This document shows, piece by piece, positions 25,404 through 33,703 of a DNA stretch of 40,033 nucleotides. Within the stretch, counting starts at the first letter, position 1. The number at the start of each line of letters is the position of its first letter. The notes beneath the pieces are model-generated. The model was given only the letters and a program-made list of their open reading frames with translations, had not been told where the DNA came from and did no database searches. Made by a program: the position numbers and the translations under genes. Source of the DNA: Chitinophagaceae bacterium (GTDB taxonomy: Bacteria > Bacteroidota > Bacteroidia > Chitinophagales > Chitinophagaceae); contig JACCYQ010000026.1 of the NCBI GenBank assembly GCA_013696395.1, positions 1 through 40,033 of the forward strand. Direction: 5' to 3'.

Positions 25404-26837
25404 TTACATAGCTGCTAATTGCACCTTTTGCTGCAGTTCCAAAACATTTTCGCGGAACACTGTATCCGTATCCATCAGGTCTTTAACCGTTTGGCATGAA
25501 TGGATGACAGTCGTATGATCGCGGCCGCCAAAATGTTCACCAATTGTTTTCAATGAATTTTTAGTAAATGATTTGGCAAGGAACATGGTAATTTGCCTGG
25601 CTTGAACGATTTCTCTTTTGCGGGTTTTTTGCAAAAGCTTGTCATATGAAACATCAAAGTATTCACAAACCATTCGCTGAATAGTTTCTATCGTAATTTC
25701 TTTACTGGATGATTTTACAAAATTGCGTAATACTTTTTTAGCCAAATCGAGATCAATTTCTCTCCTGTTAAGCGAAGATTGTGCCAACAAGGAAATTAAT
25801 GCACCTTCCAGTTCCCGTACATTATTATTGATATTGTAAGAAATATATTTTACCACTTCCTTCGGCATATCCAAACCATCATTCTTCATTTTACGTTCAA
25901 GGATCTCAATACGTGTATCATAATCTGGTACCTGCATATCAGCACTTAAACCCCAGCGAAAACGACTGAGCAACCTTTCCTGCACACCTTCCAGGTCTTT
26001 GGGTGATTTATCTGAAGTAAGCACCAATTGTTTGCCTGATTGATGCAGATGATTAAAAATGGCAAAGAAAGCATCCTGCGAACGTTCTGCTTTATTAAAG
26101 AACTGTACATCATCTATAATCAATACATCGATTAACTGGTAAAAATGTATAAAATCATTGATCGCATTATTACGGCTATGATCCATGAACTGGTTAATGA
26201 ATTTTTCTGAACTTACATACAACACCACCTTATTGGTATGCATCCTTTTTACTTCGTTGCCTATTGCCTGTGCCAGGTGCGTTTTTCCTAAACCAACACC
26301 ACCATAAATAACCAAAGGATTAAAAGAATTGGCGCCAGGTTTTTCCGCAACCGTTTTACCGGCACGCCGGGCTACCCGATTGCAATCACCTTCAATAAAT
26401 GAATCGAATGTATAAATAGGATTTAACTGCGGGTCGATCTGCATTTTTTTGAGACCCGGAATCACAAATGGATTCTTTACAGGATTATTTATGACTAGTG
26501 GAAAATCCATTTCGTTATTTGCATATGTTTTGTACCCGTGACCAGGAACGTTCATGGTCAAAGGTTTGTTCTGGGTATTGCCACTGTCTACCATTATACG
26601 GTATTCCAATTGGGCTTCTTTACCCATTTCTCTCTTCAATGTCTTTGCTAATAAATTTACATAATGTTCTTCAAGGTATTCGAAAAAAAATTGACTGGGA
26701 ACCTGAATAACAAGAACATTATTTTTTACAGAAATAGGTTGGATTGGTTCGAACCAGGTTTTAAAATGCTGCCATTCAACAATATCCTTGATGATCCTTA
26801 AACAATTGGTCCAGATTATTTCAGCATTATTATCCAT
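25404..26837 (-). CDS. dnaA: Chromosomal replication initiator protein
   Basis: The 477-residue AAA+ initiator binds DnaA boxes at oriC and melts the origin. Domain I (about 1-85) includes WQHFKTWFEPIQPISV, and a short linker follows. The AAA+ domain has Walker A GGVGLGKTH at 179-187, Walker B LIIDDVQF and the sensor/arginine-finger part ERLLSRFRWGLSADM. The C-terminal DNA-binding domain ends with the family signature GGRDHTTVIHSC. The gene stands alone, without dnaN or recF beside it. On its upstream side are two weak DnaA-box-like sites, TTATCAACA (26913-26905) and TTATTCAAG (26892-26884), which might serve autoregulation. Confidence 0.97.
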   Translation of the reverse strand: MDNNAEIIWTNCLRIIKDIVEWQHFKTWFEPIQPISVKNNVLVIQVPSQFFFEYLEEHYVNLLAKTLKREMGKEAQLEYRIMVDSGNTQNKPLTMNVPGHGYKTYANNEMDFPLVINNPVKNPFVIPGLKKMQIDPQLNPIYTFDSFIEGDCNRVARRAGKTVAEKPGANSFNPLVIYGGVGLGKTHLAQAIGNEVKRMHTNKVVLYVSSEKFINQFMDHSRNNAINDFIHFYQLIDVLIIDDVQFFNKAERSQDAFFAIFNHLHQSGKQLVLTSDKSPKDLEGVQERLLSRFRWGLSADMQVPDYDTRIEILERKMKNDGLDMPKEVVKYISYNINNNVRELEGALISLLAQSSLNRREIDLDLAKKVLRNFVKSSSKEITIETIQRMVCEYFDVSYDKLLQKTRKREIVQARQITMFLAKSFTKNSLKTIGEHFGGRDHTTVIHSCQTVKDLMDTDTVFRENVLELQQKVQLAAM

Positions 26838-27396
26838 TACGTCGTAGAGCAGTTTTTTTTAATTGGGTAAATTTTATTTCCGGCTTGAATAATTTTTCAC
26901 AGTGTGTTGATAAAAAGATTTTTTTAGGACAGGGGAGCGAATATCTAAAATTCTCCGGTAGAAAAAAAATTTTATTAACCTGTTTTTTTACCTATTCAAC
27001 TCTATATACTTTTTCAATTAAATTCCATTCTGTGTGCAATAAAAATTAGCAACTATGTGTGCAATTTGAATATGAATACAATGTTGCAACATAAAGAAAA
27101 GGTGCATCTTAATCCCCACAAACGTTTGCTGATTTTTATTCCTCAGATACCTGAATAATAATCTTCAGAATATCGCAATAGATTCAATAGAACCTTTTCA
27201 AGATAGCTATTATCTTGTATTGTGACAAGCAATTTTTTTATTACAGAGCAAAATAAAAATTCTGTATTATAGATGTGTTGAATTTGAAAAAAATTTACCT
27301 GTACACTAAGCTTCCTCGTTTACCTTTGATGATTTCAAAATTTTTAATTATACCGATTTCCATAACCCTGATCACTTTCAGGATAAATACCTGACC
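26838..27396. other. 559-base gene-free spacer upstream of dnaA (oriC candidate, unproven)
   Basis: An AT-rich region between the divergent dnaA and COG2509 genes. Near dnaA are TTATCAACA and TTATTCAAG on the minus strand, each one or two bases from the DnaA box TTATnCACA. I find no cluster of good boxes and no repeated AT-rich 13-mers. TACCTTTG at 27321-27328 is a -7-like box for the gene at 27397. Position next to dnaA is the only real argument for an origin here. Confidence 0.3.
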
Positions 27397-28953
27397 ATGC
27401 AAAAAAAGATCACATTGCGACTATTGCCCTCGGAGGCAATGGATACAAAACGAATTATACAAAAAATTGCCGATGACAGTGGCATTAAGGAAAGTGAAGT
27501 CTTTGGCTACCATCTTCTCAAAAGATCCATAGATGCAAGAAGCCGTCAAGCTTATATACAGTTAACTATCAATGCATTTATCAATGAACCCTACATTGAA
27601 ACCAACCCTGTTATACACTCATTTATTGATGTGCATTCAGCAAAAAGAAAAGTACTGATTATCGGGGCCGGCCCTGCAGGTTTGTTTGCCGCACTGGCAT
27701 TGATTGCCGAAGGTATTCAACCCATTTTGCTTGAACGGGGAAAGGATGTTCGCTCCCGGCGCCGTGACCTCGCTACGATGAATAAAGAAGGAATAGTAAA
27801 TCCGGAAAGTAATTATTGTTTTGGTGAAGGAGGCGCTGGCACATACAGCGATGGTAAATTATATACGAGAAGTAATAAAAGAGGTGATATTAACCGCATT
27901 CTGAACCTGCTTGTTCAATTTGGTGCGCCACCCTCAATTTTATATGATGCCCATCCGCACATAGGTACCAATAAACTGCCTCATATTATTACAACCATTC
28001 GTAAATTAATTGAAGATTGCGGAGGGATGTTTCTTTTTAATAAAAAAGTAATTGACTTTAATATTGAAAATGATCATATAAAAAAAATACAAACTGCTGA
28101 TGGAGATTGGTTTGAAGGTGAGGCCGTCATATTAGCAACCGGTCATTCAGCAAGAGATATTTTTTTTATGATGCAGAAGAAACAGTTATTGATTGAATTT
28201 AAACCTTTTGCTCTTGGAGTTAGAGTAGAACATCCACAAAGCATTATTGATAACATACAATATCATTGTAATCAAAGAGCAAATGATCTTCCACCTGCTT
28301 CCTATAGCCTTGTACAGCAGGTTTCCGGTAAAGGCGTTTTTTCATTTTGCATGTGTCCCGGAGGCATCATTGCTCCTGCTGCCACTAATCCCGGAGAAAT
28401 TGTTGTTAATGGCTGGTCACCTTCAAAAAGAAATAATCCTTTTGCCAATAGTGGTATAGTAGTTACGGTTGATATAAAAGACTTGACAGCATTTTCCACT
28501 CACAAAGCATTAGCTGGTTTATATTTTCAACAATCTATTGAACAAAAATCTTTTGCCGCGGGAGGTGGCCAACTAATAGCACCAGCCCAGCGAATGACCG
28601 ACTTTGTAAATGGAAAAATTTCATCTTCTCTTCCAACTTGTTCATACATTCCAGGTATACATTCAGCGCCATTGAATGAAATACTTCCGCCCTTTATATT
28701 TGACAACCTTCAGAAAGCATTTATCGAATTTGGAAAAAAAATGAAGGGATATTACACACATGAGGCAGTTTTAGTAGCTACAGAATCAAGAACATCATCA
28801 CCAGTCAGAATTCCGAGAGACATTAATTCTTTACAACACCCGCAGGTAAAAAATCTTTATCCATGTGGTGAAGGCGCAGGATATGCAGGTGGTATTATAA
28901 GTGCTGCAATGGATGGTGAAAGAGTAGCTATGCAAATTGCAGCCATTAAATAA
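27397..28953 (+). CDS. FAD-dependent dehydrogenase of the COG2509 family
   Basis: 518 residues. The N-terminal 85 residues are the separate small domain of this family (KITLRLLPSEAMDTKRIIQKIADDSGI). Next comes a dinucleotide-binding motif, VLIIGAGPAGLFAALALIAEG, at about 86-106, and the family block NYCFGEGGAGTYSDGKLYTRS. A second FAD segment near the end reads NLYPCGEGAGYAGGIISAAMDGERVA. The family occurs widely and is annotated only as an uncharacterised FAD dehydrogenase, so reaction and substrate are unknown. It is monocistronic here, divergent from dnaA. The cysteine-containing FSFCMCPGGIIAPAATNPGE stretch is conserved in the family. Confidence 0.88.
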   Translation: MQKKITLRLLPSEAMDTKRIIQKIADDSGIKESEVFGYHLLKRSIDARSRQAYIQLTINAFINEPYIETNPVIHSFIDVHSAKRKVLIIGAGPAGLFAALALIAEGIQPILLERGKDVRSRRRDLATMNKEGIVNPESNYCFGEGGAGTYSDGKLYTRSNKRGDINRILNLLVQFGAPPSILYDAHPHIGTNKLPHIITTIRKLIEDCGGMFLFNKKVIDFNIENDHIKKIQTADGDWFEGEAVILATGHSARDIFFMMQKKQLLIEFKPFALGVRVEHPQSIIDNIQYHCNQRANDLPPASYSLVQQVSGKGVFSFCMCPGGIIAPAATNPGEIVVNGWSPSKRNNPFANSGIVVTVDIKDLTAFSTHKALAGLYFQQSIEQKSFAAGGGQLIAPAQRMTDFVNGKISSSLPTCSYIPGIHSAPLNEILPPFIFDNLQKAFIEFGKKMKGYYTHEAVLVATESRTSSPVRIPRDINSLQHPQVKNLYPCGEGAGYAGGIISAAMDGERVAMQIAAIK

Positions 28954-29061
28954 TAAATTTATAAGCATTACCACTTATACATTATATAGATTTATTCCAT
29001 AGTTTACTTTTTTTATGTAGAGATAAGTTTATTAAGTTCGCTCCTTTATTCACACTAATTG

Positions 29062-29082
29062 GAAAAGCATTTAATGCTTTTC
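29062..29082. promoter_or_regulatory. Perfect inverted repeat before the ABC exporter genes
   Basis: GAAAAGCATT-T-AATGCTTTTC is a perfect 10-bp dyad around one base, ending 12 bases before the ATG at 29095. TAAGTTCG (29033-29040), a -7-like box, would place it in the leader. It could be a repressor site or an RNA hairpin hiding the start region. It supports 29095 rather than the in-frame ATG at 29059 as the start. Confidence 0.4.
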
Positions 29083-29094
29083 GTAAATTTTAAT

Positions 29095-30030
29095 ATGAAC
29101 AACATACTCCAGGTTAATAACCTGAAAAAATATTATGCAAGTCAGAAAGCTGTTGATGATATCAGTTTTTCCGTCGAAAGAGGTGGAATATTTGGTTTAT
29201 TAGGTCCCAATGGTGCTGGTAAAACAACTTTAATCCGCATGATTACGGGAATTTTTTATCCTGACAATGGCGAAATCATTTTTGATGGCAAACCATTCAA
29301 TGCCCGCCAGGATGTAGTGCATATTGGATATATGCCCGAAGAAAGAGGCTTGTACAAAAAAATGAAGATCGGAGAGCAGGCATTATACTTAGCCCAACTC
29401 AAAGGCCTGGGACGTGCGGAAGCCATGGAAAAAATCAAGGCTTGGTTCGTAAGGCTTGAAATGCAAAGTTGGTGGAATAAAAAAGTGGAAGACTTGTCAA
29501 AAGGAATGTCGCAAAAATTACAGTTTGTAACCACTGTGCTGCATGAACCAAAATTAATTATTCTTGATGAACCTTTCAGTGGCCTTGACCCGGTTAATAG
29601 CAATATCATTAAAGAAGAGATCTATAAACTGGCGCAAAATGGTTCCACCATTATTTTCAGTACGCATAGAATGGAGCAGGTGGAAGAGATTTGTAATCAC
29701 ATTATTTTGATGGATAAAGGCAGAAAAATCCTGGATGGTACAGTACATAACATTAAACAGGAATTCAAAGAAAACCTTTTTCATATTGGTTTTGAACAAA
29801 TACCAGGGGTGGATGATACTCAAATTTTTGAGGTTGTTCATCAAAAGGAAAACTCCTTTATACTTAAGATCCGGGATGGTTATAAACAAAATGATGTATT
29901 AAGATTTTTCCTGGATAGGAATGCAGGCATTATTTCATTCAATGAATTATTACCCTCACTTAATGATATTTTTATTAAACTGGTAGAGGGTACTTCAATC
30001 ACCCGTCAATTTCAGGAAACGGCTGCTTAA
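29095..30030 (+). CDS. ABC transporter ATP-binding protein (NatA-like)
   Basis: 311 residues from the ATG at 29095. Walker A GPNGAGKTT is at 38-46, followed by a Q-loop region, ABC signature LSKGMSQK, Walker B LIILDEPFSGLD and the H-loop STHRM. A C-terminal extension of about 85 residues (ENLFHIGFEQIPGVDD onward, ending DIFIKLVEGTS) matches the DUF4162 tail of NatA-type ATPases. With the next gene it forms a two-component exporter; sodium export is the classic role of NatAB, but the substrate here is unproven. An in-frame ATG at 29059 would place coding sequence across a perfect palindrome. Confidence 0.9.
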   Translation: MNNILQVNNLKKYYASQKAVDDISFSVERGGIFGLLGPNGAGKTTLIRMITGIFYPDNGEIIFDGKPFNARQDVVHIGYMPEERGLYKKMKIGEQALYLAQLKGLGRAEAMEKIKAWFVRLEMQSWWNKKVEDLSKGMSQKLQFVTTVLHEPKLIILDEPFSGLDPVNSNIIKEEIYKLAQNGSTIIFSTHRMEQVEEICNHIILMDKGRKILDGTVHNIKQEFKENLFHIGFEQIPGVDDTQIFEVVHQKENSFILKIRDGYKQNDVLRFFLDRNAGIISFNELLPSLNDIFIKLVEGTSITRQFQETAA

Positions 30031-30042
30031 AATTATAATTAT

Positions 30043-31365
30043 ATGAACAAAACCTGGTTGATTATAAAAAGAGAATACCTGACACGTGTCCGAAAGAAAA
30101 CATTCATACTTTCCACTATTCTCACGCCTTTATTAATGATCGGAATCCTAGCAGCTATCACTTTCATTTCGGTGAAGAATATGGATTCTGAAAAAGTAGC
30201 AGTGATAGATCCTGATAATTATTTTGAAGGAAACCTGGAAAACGGCAAGACTATAACTTTTGATTTTGTGACTAACGTGGATACCTCAAATTTTGAAAAG
30301 CAGGGTTATTCCGGTGTACTTATTCCTCCCCGCACAGGCTTTAATAATTCTGACAGCATTAAATTGATTACTTCCAAAAATTTTGGCATGTCCGTCAGTG
30401 ACGGTATACAACGACAAATAAACCGGGCCATGGAAAATAACCTGATCAGTCGGGAACTTAACATCAAGCCCAGCCAGATAGATTCTATTAAGGACAGGGC
30501 CAGGGAAGTTCCTTATGCAGATATGATTAAGGGTGAAGGCGATGTTTTAAAACAAGGTAACTCAGGCGTTGCATTCGGCGTGGGTTATGCCAGTGGATTT
30601 CTCATATATATCACATTGTTCATTTATGGATCAATGGTTATGAGAGGCGTCATGGAAGAAAAAACAAATCGCATAGCTGAAGTAGTCATATCATCCGTAA
30701 AACCAGGACAATTAATGATGGGAAAAATTTTAGGGATTGGCGCTGTTGGTCTAACTCAATTCTTAATGTGGATCATCCTGATCATTATTTTCAGTTCTAT
30801 AATTGGAATTTTTATTTCGCCCGAAGCAATGGCGCAGGTTCAGGAATCCCAAAATGGAATGCCTGGGTCCAGTCAACAAGGTTCAGAAGCAATACGGATG
30901 TTATCCAGTGCTCAAATTGAATTGTCTTCCGTAAACTGGGGGATGATCATTTTTTGTTTTCTTTTTTATTTTATAGGTGGATACCTTTTTTACGCTGCTC
31001 TATTTGCCGCTGTAGGCAGCACAGTTAATGAAGATCCTCAGGACGCCCAAAGTCTGATGTTGCCTATTACTATGCCTATAATCCTGGCAATTGTAATTAT
31101 GGTTAATGCAGTTACCAATCCCAATAGTGCAATGGCAACCTGGTCAAGCATCATACCTTTCTTTTCACCCATTGTAATGATGGCCCGCATTCCTTTTGGT
31201 GTTCCTGGTACTGTTCCATGGTGGCAACTTGGATTATCCATGTCTTTATTGGTTGCCGGTTTTTTCCTGACAACATGGATGGCTGCAAAAATTTACCGTA
31301 CAGGTATCTTGATGTATGGTAAAAAAGCCACCTGGAAGGAAATGTTTAAATGGTTAAGGAGATAA
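30043..31365 (+). CDS. ABC-2 type permease (NatB-like)
   Basis: 440 residues. One membrane segment near the N-terminus (about 22-45) is followed by an extracytoplasmic domain of about 130 residues (KVAVIDPDNYFEGNLENGKT onward). Five further segments follow (about 183-205, 232-258, 308-332, 346-366 and 394-420). The conserved cytoplasmic motif MEEKTNRIAEVVISSVKPGQLMMGKILG, typical of NatB-like ABC-2 permeases, follows the second segment. It starts 12 bases after the ATPase gene, so the pair is one operon. The terminator or TIR element at 31386-31504 ends the unit. Confidence 0.9.
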   Translation: MNKTWLIIKREYLTRVRKKTFILSTILTPLLMIGILAAITFISVKNMDSEKVAVIDPDNYFEGNLENGKTITFDFVTNVDTSNFEKQGYSGVLIPPRTGFNNSDSIKLITSKNFGMSVSDGIQRQINRAMENNLISRELNIKPSQIDSIKDRAREVPYADMIKGEGDVLKQGNSGVAFGVGYASGFLIYITLFIYGSMVMRGVMEEKTNRIAEVVISSVKPGQLMMGKILGIGAVGLTQFLMWIILIIIFSSIIGIFISPEAMAQVQESQNGMPGSSQQGSEAIRMLSSAQIELSSVNWGMIIFCFLFYFIGGYLFYAALFAAVGSTVNEDPQDAQSLMLPITMPIILAIVIMVNAVTNPNSAMATWSSIIPFFSPIVMMARIPFGVPGTVPWWQLGLSMSLLVAGFFLTTWMAAKIYRTGILMYGKKATWKEMFKWLRR

Positions 31366-31385
31366 ATAACTGTGATTATTTTTTT

Positions 31386-31500
31386 AGAGGCTGTATCAAA
31401 AGTAAAATGAACGTGACTAGAATCGCATAAATGAAAATTGATTCCATCACCTACTTACCCGAATAAAAAGAAGCTGTCCCGGACTTTTGAGACAGCCTCT
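31386..31500. mobile_element. 115-base element with IS-like terminal inverted repeats, acting as a terminator
   Basis: AGAGGCTGTATCAAAAGT (31386-31403) is repeated inverted at 31483-31500 as ACTTTTGAGACAGCCTCT, with 17 of 18 bases matching. Such GAGGCTGTCTCAAAAGT ends resemble the terminal repeats of DDE-transposase insertion sequences in Bacteroidota (IS1182-like, from memory). There is no transposase, so it is a MITE or deletion derivative. Its right end also forms a strong terminator hairpin (31465-31504): AAAAAGA and GCTGTC pair with GACAGC and TCTTTTT. No clear target duplication is seen. Confidence 0.6.
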
Positions 31501-31504
31501 TTTT
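31465..31504 (+). terminator. Terminator of the ABC exporter operon (within the TIR element)
   Basis: The stem AAAAAGA-A-GCTGTC / GACAGC-C-TCTTTTT has one mismatch, a 12-base loop and a T run. Confidence 0.7.
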
Positions 31505-31543
31505 ATTAAGCGGTATAAATCATTGACAAAAGGATATTGTTGT

Positions 31544-31559
31544 TACGAAAGTTATCGTA
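31544..31559. promoter_or_regulatory. Dyad TACGA-N6-TCGTA, possible operator
   Basis: TACGA (31544-31548) and TCGTA (31555-31559) are exact inverted arms. They lie between a TTG (31537-31539) and TACATTTA (31558-31565), a weak -33/-7 pair. The dyad would sit under RNA polymerase, as a repressor site should. A BlaI/MecI-type repressor is one guess; none is encoded in the window. Confidence 0.35.
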
Positions 31560-31599
31560 CATTTATAATACTACTTGCTCACAATTAATTATAAGTAAT

Positions 31600-32178
31600 A
31601 TGGAAAAGCATATTTTAAACAATGGCAGTCGATTTATTTTACTTTTAGGTATTCTCTTATTGACAGGTTCATGGAAAGCCAAAGAACCACAGGTACCTGC
31701 AGATCCTACAAGGCTTTCCCAGTCTTTTATACATTATTCTCAATGGATTGACACGGTTCCTTCACCAAAAAAATCTAAAATAGTAGACCTTGATATTGAA
31801 TTGGAAAAACTTGAGGAAGTTGAGGCCCACCTGAATAAGGCGTTGAAAGAAATTGATTGGGATAAATTAGAAAGAGAATTGTCCCAGGCAATCAAAAATA
31901 TTGATATAAAAAAGATAGAACATGAAATAAATCTGGCTATCCGGGAATTAGATAAGGCCAGGATTGAGTTGGATATAAAAGCATCTCTTTCTAAAATAGA
32001 TTGGGAAGAAATTAAAAATGAAATTAAAAAAGTAAAAGAAATCGAACTTCCTAAAATAGAAATTGAACTAAATAATGTAAAGGAAAATATGAAAAACCTT
32101 AAGCCTGAAATTGAAAAAGAACTGGAGAATGCCCGAAAGGAACTTGAAAAGGCAAAAAAAGAATTAAAAGAACAGTAA
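31600..32178 (+). CDS. Secreted or periplasmic coiled-coil protein, unknown
   Basis: 192 residues from the ATG at 31600. A hydrophobic segment (RFILLLGILLLTGSW) serves as signal or anchor. About 40 residues of linker (ending DTVPSPKKSKIVDL) lead to a long, highly charged amphipathic helix from about residue 60 to the end. It has a recurring pattern KEIDWDKLERELSQAIKN, DIKKIEHEINLAIREL, LSKIDWEEIKNEIKK, ending in ENARKELEKAKKELKEQ. Similar I-D-W/K-I repeats occur, from memory, in the tails of Bacteroidota BlaR1/M56-like peptidases, but there is no peptidase domain here. The ATG at 31537 is in frame but precedes the hydrophobic segment by 40 residues and overlaps the dyad, so it is less likely. 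Confidence 0.7.
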   Translation: MEKHILNNGSRFILLLGILLLTGSWKAKEPQVPADPTRLSQSFIHYSQWIDTVPSPKKSKIVDLDIELEKLEEVEAHLNKALKEIDWDKLERELSQAIKNIDIKKIEHEINLAIRELDKARIELDIKASLSKIDWEEIKNEIKKVKEIELPKIEIELNNVKENMKNLKPEIEKELENARKELEKAKKELKEQ

Positions 32179-32197
32179 ATTTTAATAAAGCCAACAT

Positions 32198-32233
32198 AAA
32201 AAAAGCGGGATATAATTGTATCCCGCTTTTTTT
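32198..32233. terminator. Strong bidirectional terminator
   Basis: A 15-bp stem, AAAAAAAGCGGGATA/TATCCCGCTTTTTTT, with a 6-base loop. It serves the coiled-coil gene and the convergent gene ending at 32250. Confidence 0.88.
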
Positions 32234-32249
32234 ATTTAACGTATTTGTT

Positions 32250-32651
32250 TTAATTAGAAAAATGAAAGGGTGAAGGAATATTGCCGTATTCATCTTCAAT
32301 CATCTCTATATCTAACATAAAAGATTCATCAACTTTCACAATTATTTTTTCGCGGGTTACTTTTTTATAACCAGATTTTTGAAATATCAAAGTATATATT
32401 CCTGGCTTCAGATCATCAAATATATAATTCCCTTTATTATCTGATGTAACTACCATTTCCTTTTTGGAATCGAGATAAGCAATAATATTTACTTCTTTAA
32501 GAGGTCTTTTAGTTTCTGGATTGTTTATAAACCCATTAATGAAACTTTTTTTGGCTGGAGTCATTACCTGTGGTTCAGATCCACCGGCATAGGAAAATAA
32601 AAATCCACATAAACATATGCTTATGCAAAGGATTATTTTATTTCTTTTCAT
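32250..32651 (-). CDS. Secreted carboxypeptidase-regulatory-like domain protein
   Basis: 133 residues from the ATG at 32651. A signal peptide (KRNKIILCISICLCGFLFSYAGG) is followed by one CarboxypepD-reg-like (beta-sandwich) domain. This contains FINGFINNPETKRPLKEVNIIAYLDSKKEMVVTSDNKGNYIFDDLKPGIYTLIFQKSGYKK, the standard GxV/I, G-x-Y-x-F and L-x-P-G-x-Y-x-L pattern. In Bacteroidota this domain usually precedes a TonB-dependent receptor; here it stands alone. An in-frame ATG at 32687 would add 12 residues before the signal peptide and is less likely. The role is unknown. Confidence 0.8.
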   Translation of the reverse strand: MKRNKIILCISICLCGFLFSYAGGSEPQVMTPAKKSFINGFINNPETKRPLKEVNIIAYLDSKKEMVVTSDNKGNYIFDDLKPGIYTLIFQKSGYKKVTREKIIVKVDESFMLDIEMIEDEYGNIPSPFHFSN

Positions 32652-32707
32652 GCGATAAAATTTGGATGTAAATAATTCCACGCACACTATTCCATTTCAA
32701 AAATAAG

Positions 32708-33649
32708 TTATTTGATTGGATTTGCTAATGCTTCTTCAAATTCTTTTTGTATGTTTTTTACAATGAAATCTGCTGGCAGCACATCATTCAAAATGGCACT
32801 TACCTGGCCTATTTCCAGTTCGCCCTCTATCAGGTTTCCCTCAAACATCCCGAGTTTGGCACGGGCTCTTCCCAGCAATTGAAGCAGTTCTTCTTTAGTG
32901 GCGCACCTGCTTTCCGCATCAAAAACCTGTTGATAAAATTGGTTACGTATTAACCTAACGGGTGCCAATTGTTTTAAGGCTAACACAGTATCGCCTTCCT
33001 TCGCATTTATTACGGCCTCCTTAAAATTGATATGCGAAGAGGCTTCCTGCGAAGCCACAAACCGACTACCCATTTGTACACCTTCAGCGCCCATAATCAT
33101 GGCTGCCAGCATTTGCCTTCCGGTTGCAATGCCACCAGCAGCAATGACAGGGATAGAAACAGAACCACATACTGCAGGAACTAAAACCATGGTTGTAGTT
33201 TCCTCTCTGCCATTATGCCCACCTGCTTCAAAACCTTCAGCGACGACCGCATCACATCCTGCCTCTTCAGCCTTTGCTGCAAATTTGCTGCTGCTTACTA
33301 CATGAACTACTTTAATTCCATGTTCTTTCAATTTGGTTGTCCAGGTTTTTGGATTGCCGGCTGAAGTAAAAACAATATTAACCCCTTCATCAATTATGAT
33401 TGAAATCTGTTTATCGATATCAGCATACAATAAAGGTATGTTTACGCCGAAAGGTTTGGTAGTAGCCGCCCTGCATTTCTGAATATGTTCTTTCAAAACA
33501 TCCGGATACATGCTTCCACTTCCAATAATACCAAGTCCACCTGCATTACTTACTGCACTTGCTAATCGCCAACCGCTTGCCCAAACCATACCAGCCTGTA
33601 TTAATGGAAATTCAATATTAAAAAGCCGGGTTATCCTGTTTGTAACCAC
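32708..33649 (-). CDS. Nitronate monooxygenase-like FMN enzyme (FabK-related)
   Basis: The 313-residue TIM-barrel flavoprotein opens with RLFNIEFPLIQAGMVWASGWRLASAVSNAGGLGIIG, the N-terminal FMN-binding block of the nitronate monooxygenase/FabK family. EGFEAGGHNGREETTTMVLVP holds the catalytic-loop histidine, and IPVIAAGGIATGRQMLAAMIMGAEGVQMGSRFVAS binds the phosphate. Nitronate monooxygenases detoxify propionate-3-nitronate, while close relatives (FabK) reduce enoyl-ACP. The sequence alone does not separate these. It is alone on the minus strand between two unrelated genes. Its start could be extended slightly, but the given ATG fits the family. Confidence 0.82.
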   Translation of the reverse strand: MVTNRITRLFNIEFPLIQAGMVWASGWRLASAVSNAGGLGIIGSGSMYPDVLKEHIQKCRAATTKPFGVNIPLLYADIDKQISIIIDEGVNIVFTSAGNPKTWTTKLKEHGIKVVHVVSSSKFAAKAEEAGCDAVVAEGFEAGGHNGREETTTMVLVPAVCGSVSIPVIAAGGIATGRQMLAAMIMGAEGVQMGSRFVASQEASSHINFKEAVINAKEGDTVLALKQLAPVRLIRNQFYQQVFDAESRCATKEELLQLLGRARAKLGMFEGNLIEGELEIGQVSAILNDVLPADFIVKNIQKEFEEALANPIK

Positions 33650-33703
33650 ATTGATTGATTTATTTTATAATAAAGAAAATTTGGAATTTTTTGAAGAACC
33701 GGA

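Noticed and set aside
26838-27396. Chromosome origin next to dnaA
   Set aside because: Only two poor DnaA-box matches and no box cluster; GC skew of the whole chromosome would be needed. Kept only as a weak possibility.
28954-29060. Terminator after the COG2509 gene
   Set aside because: TATAAG/CTTATA around 28970-28990 is a weak, GC-free stem without a T tract.
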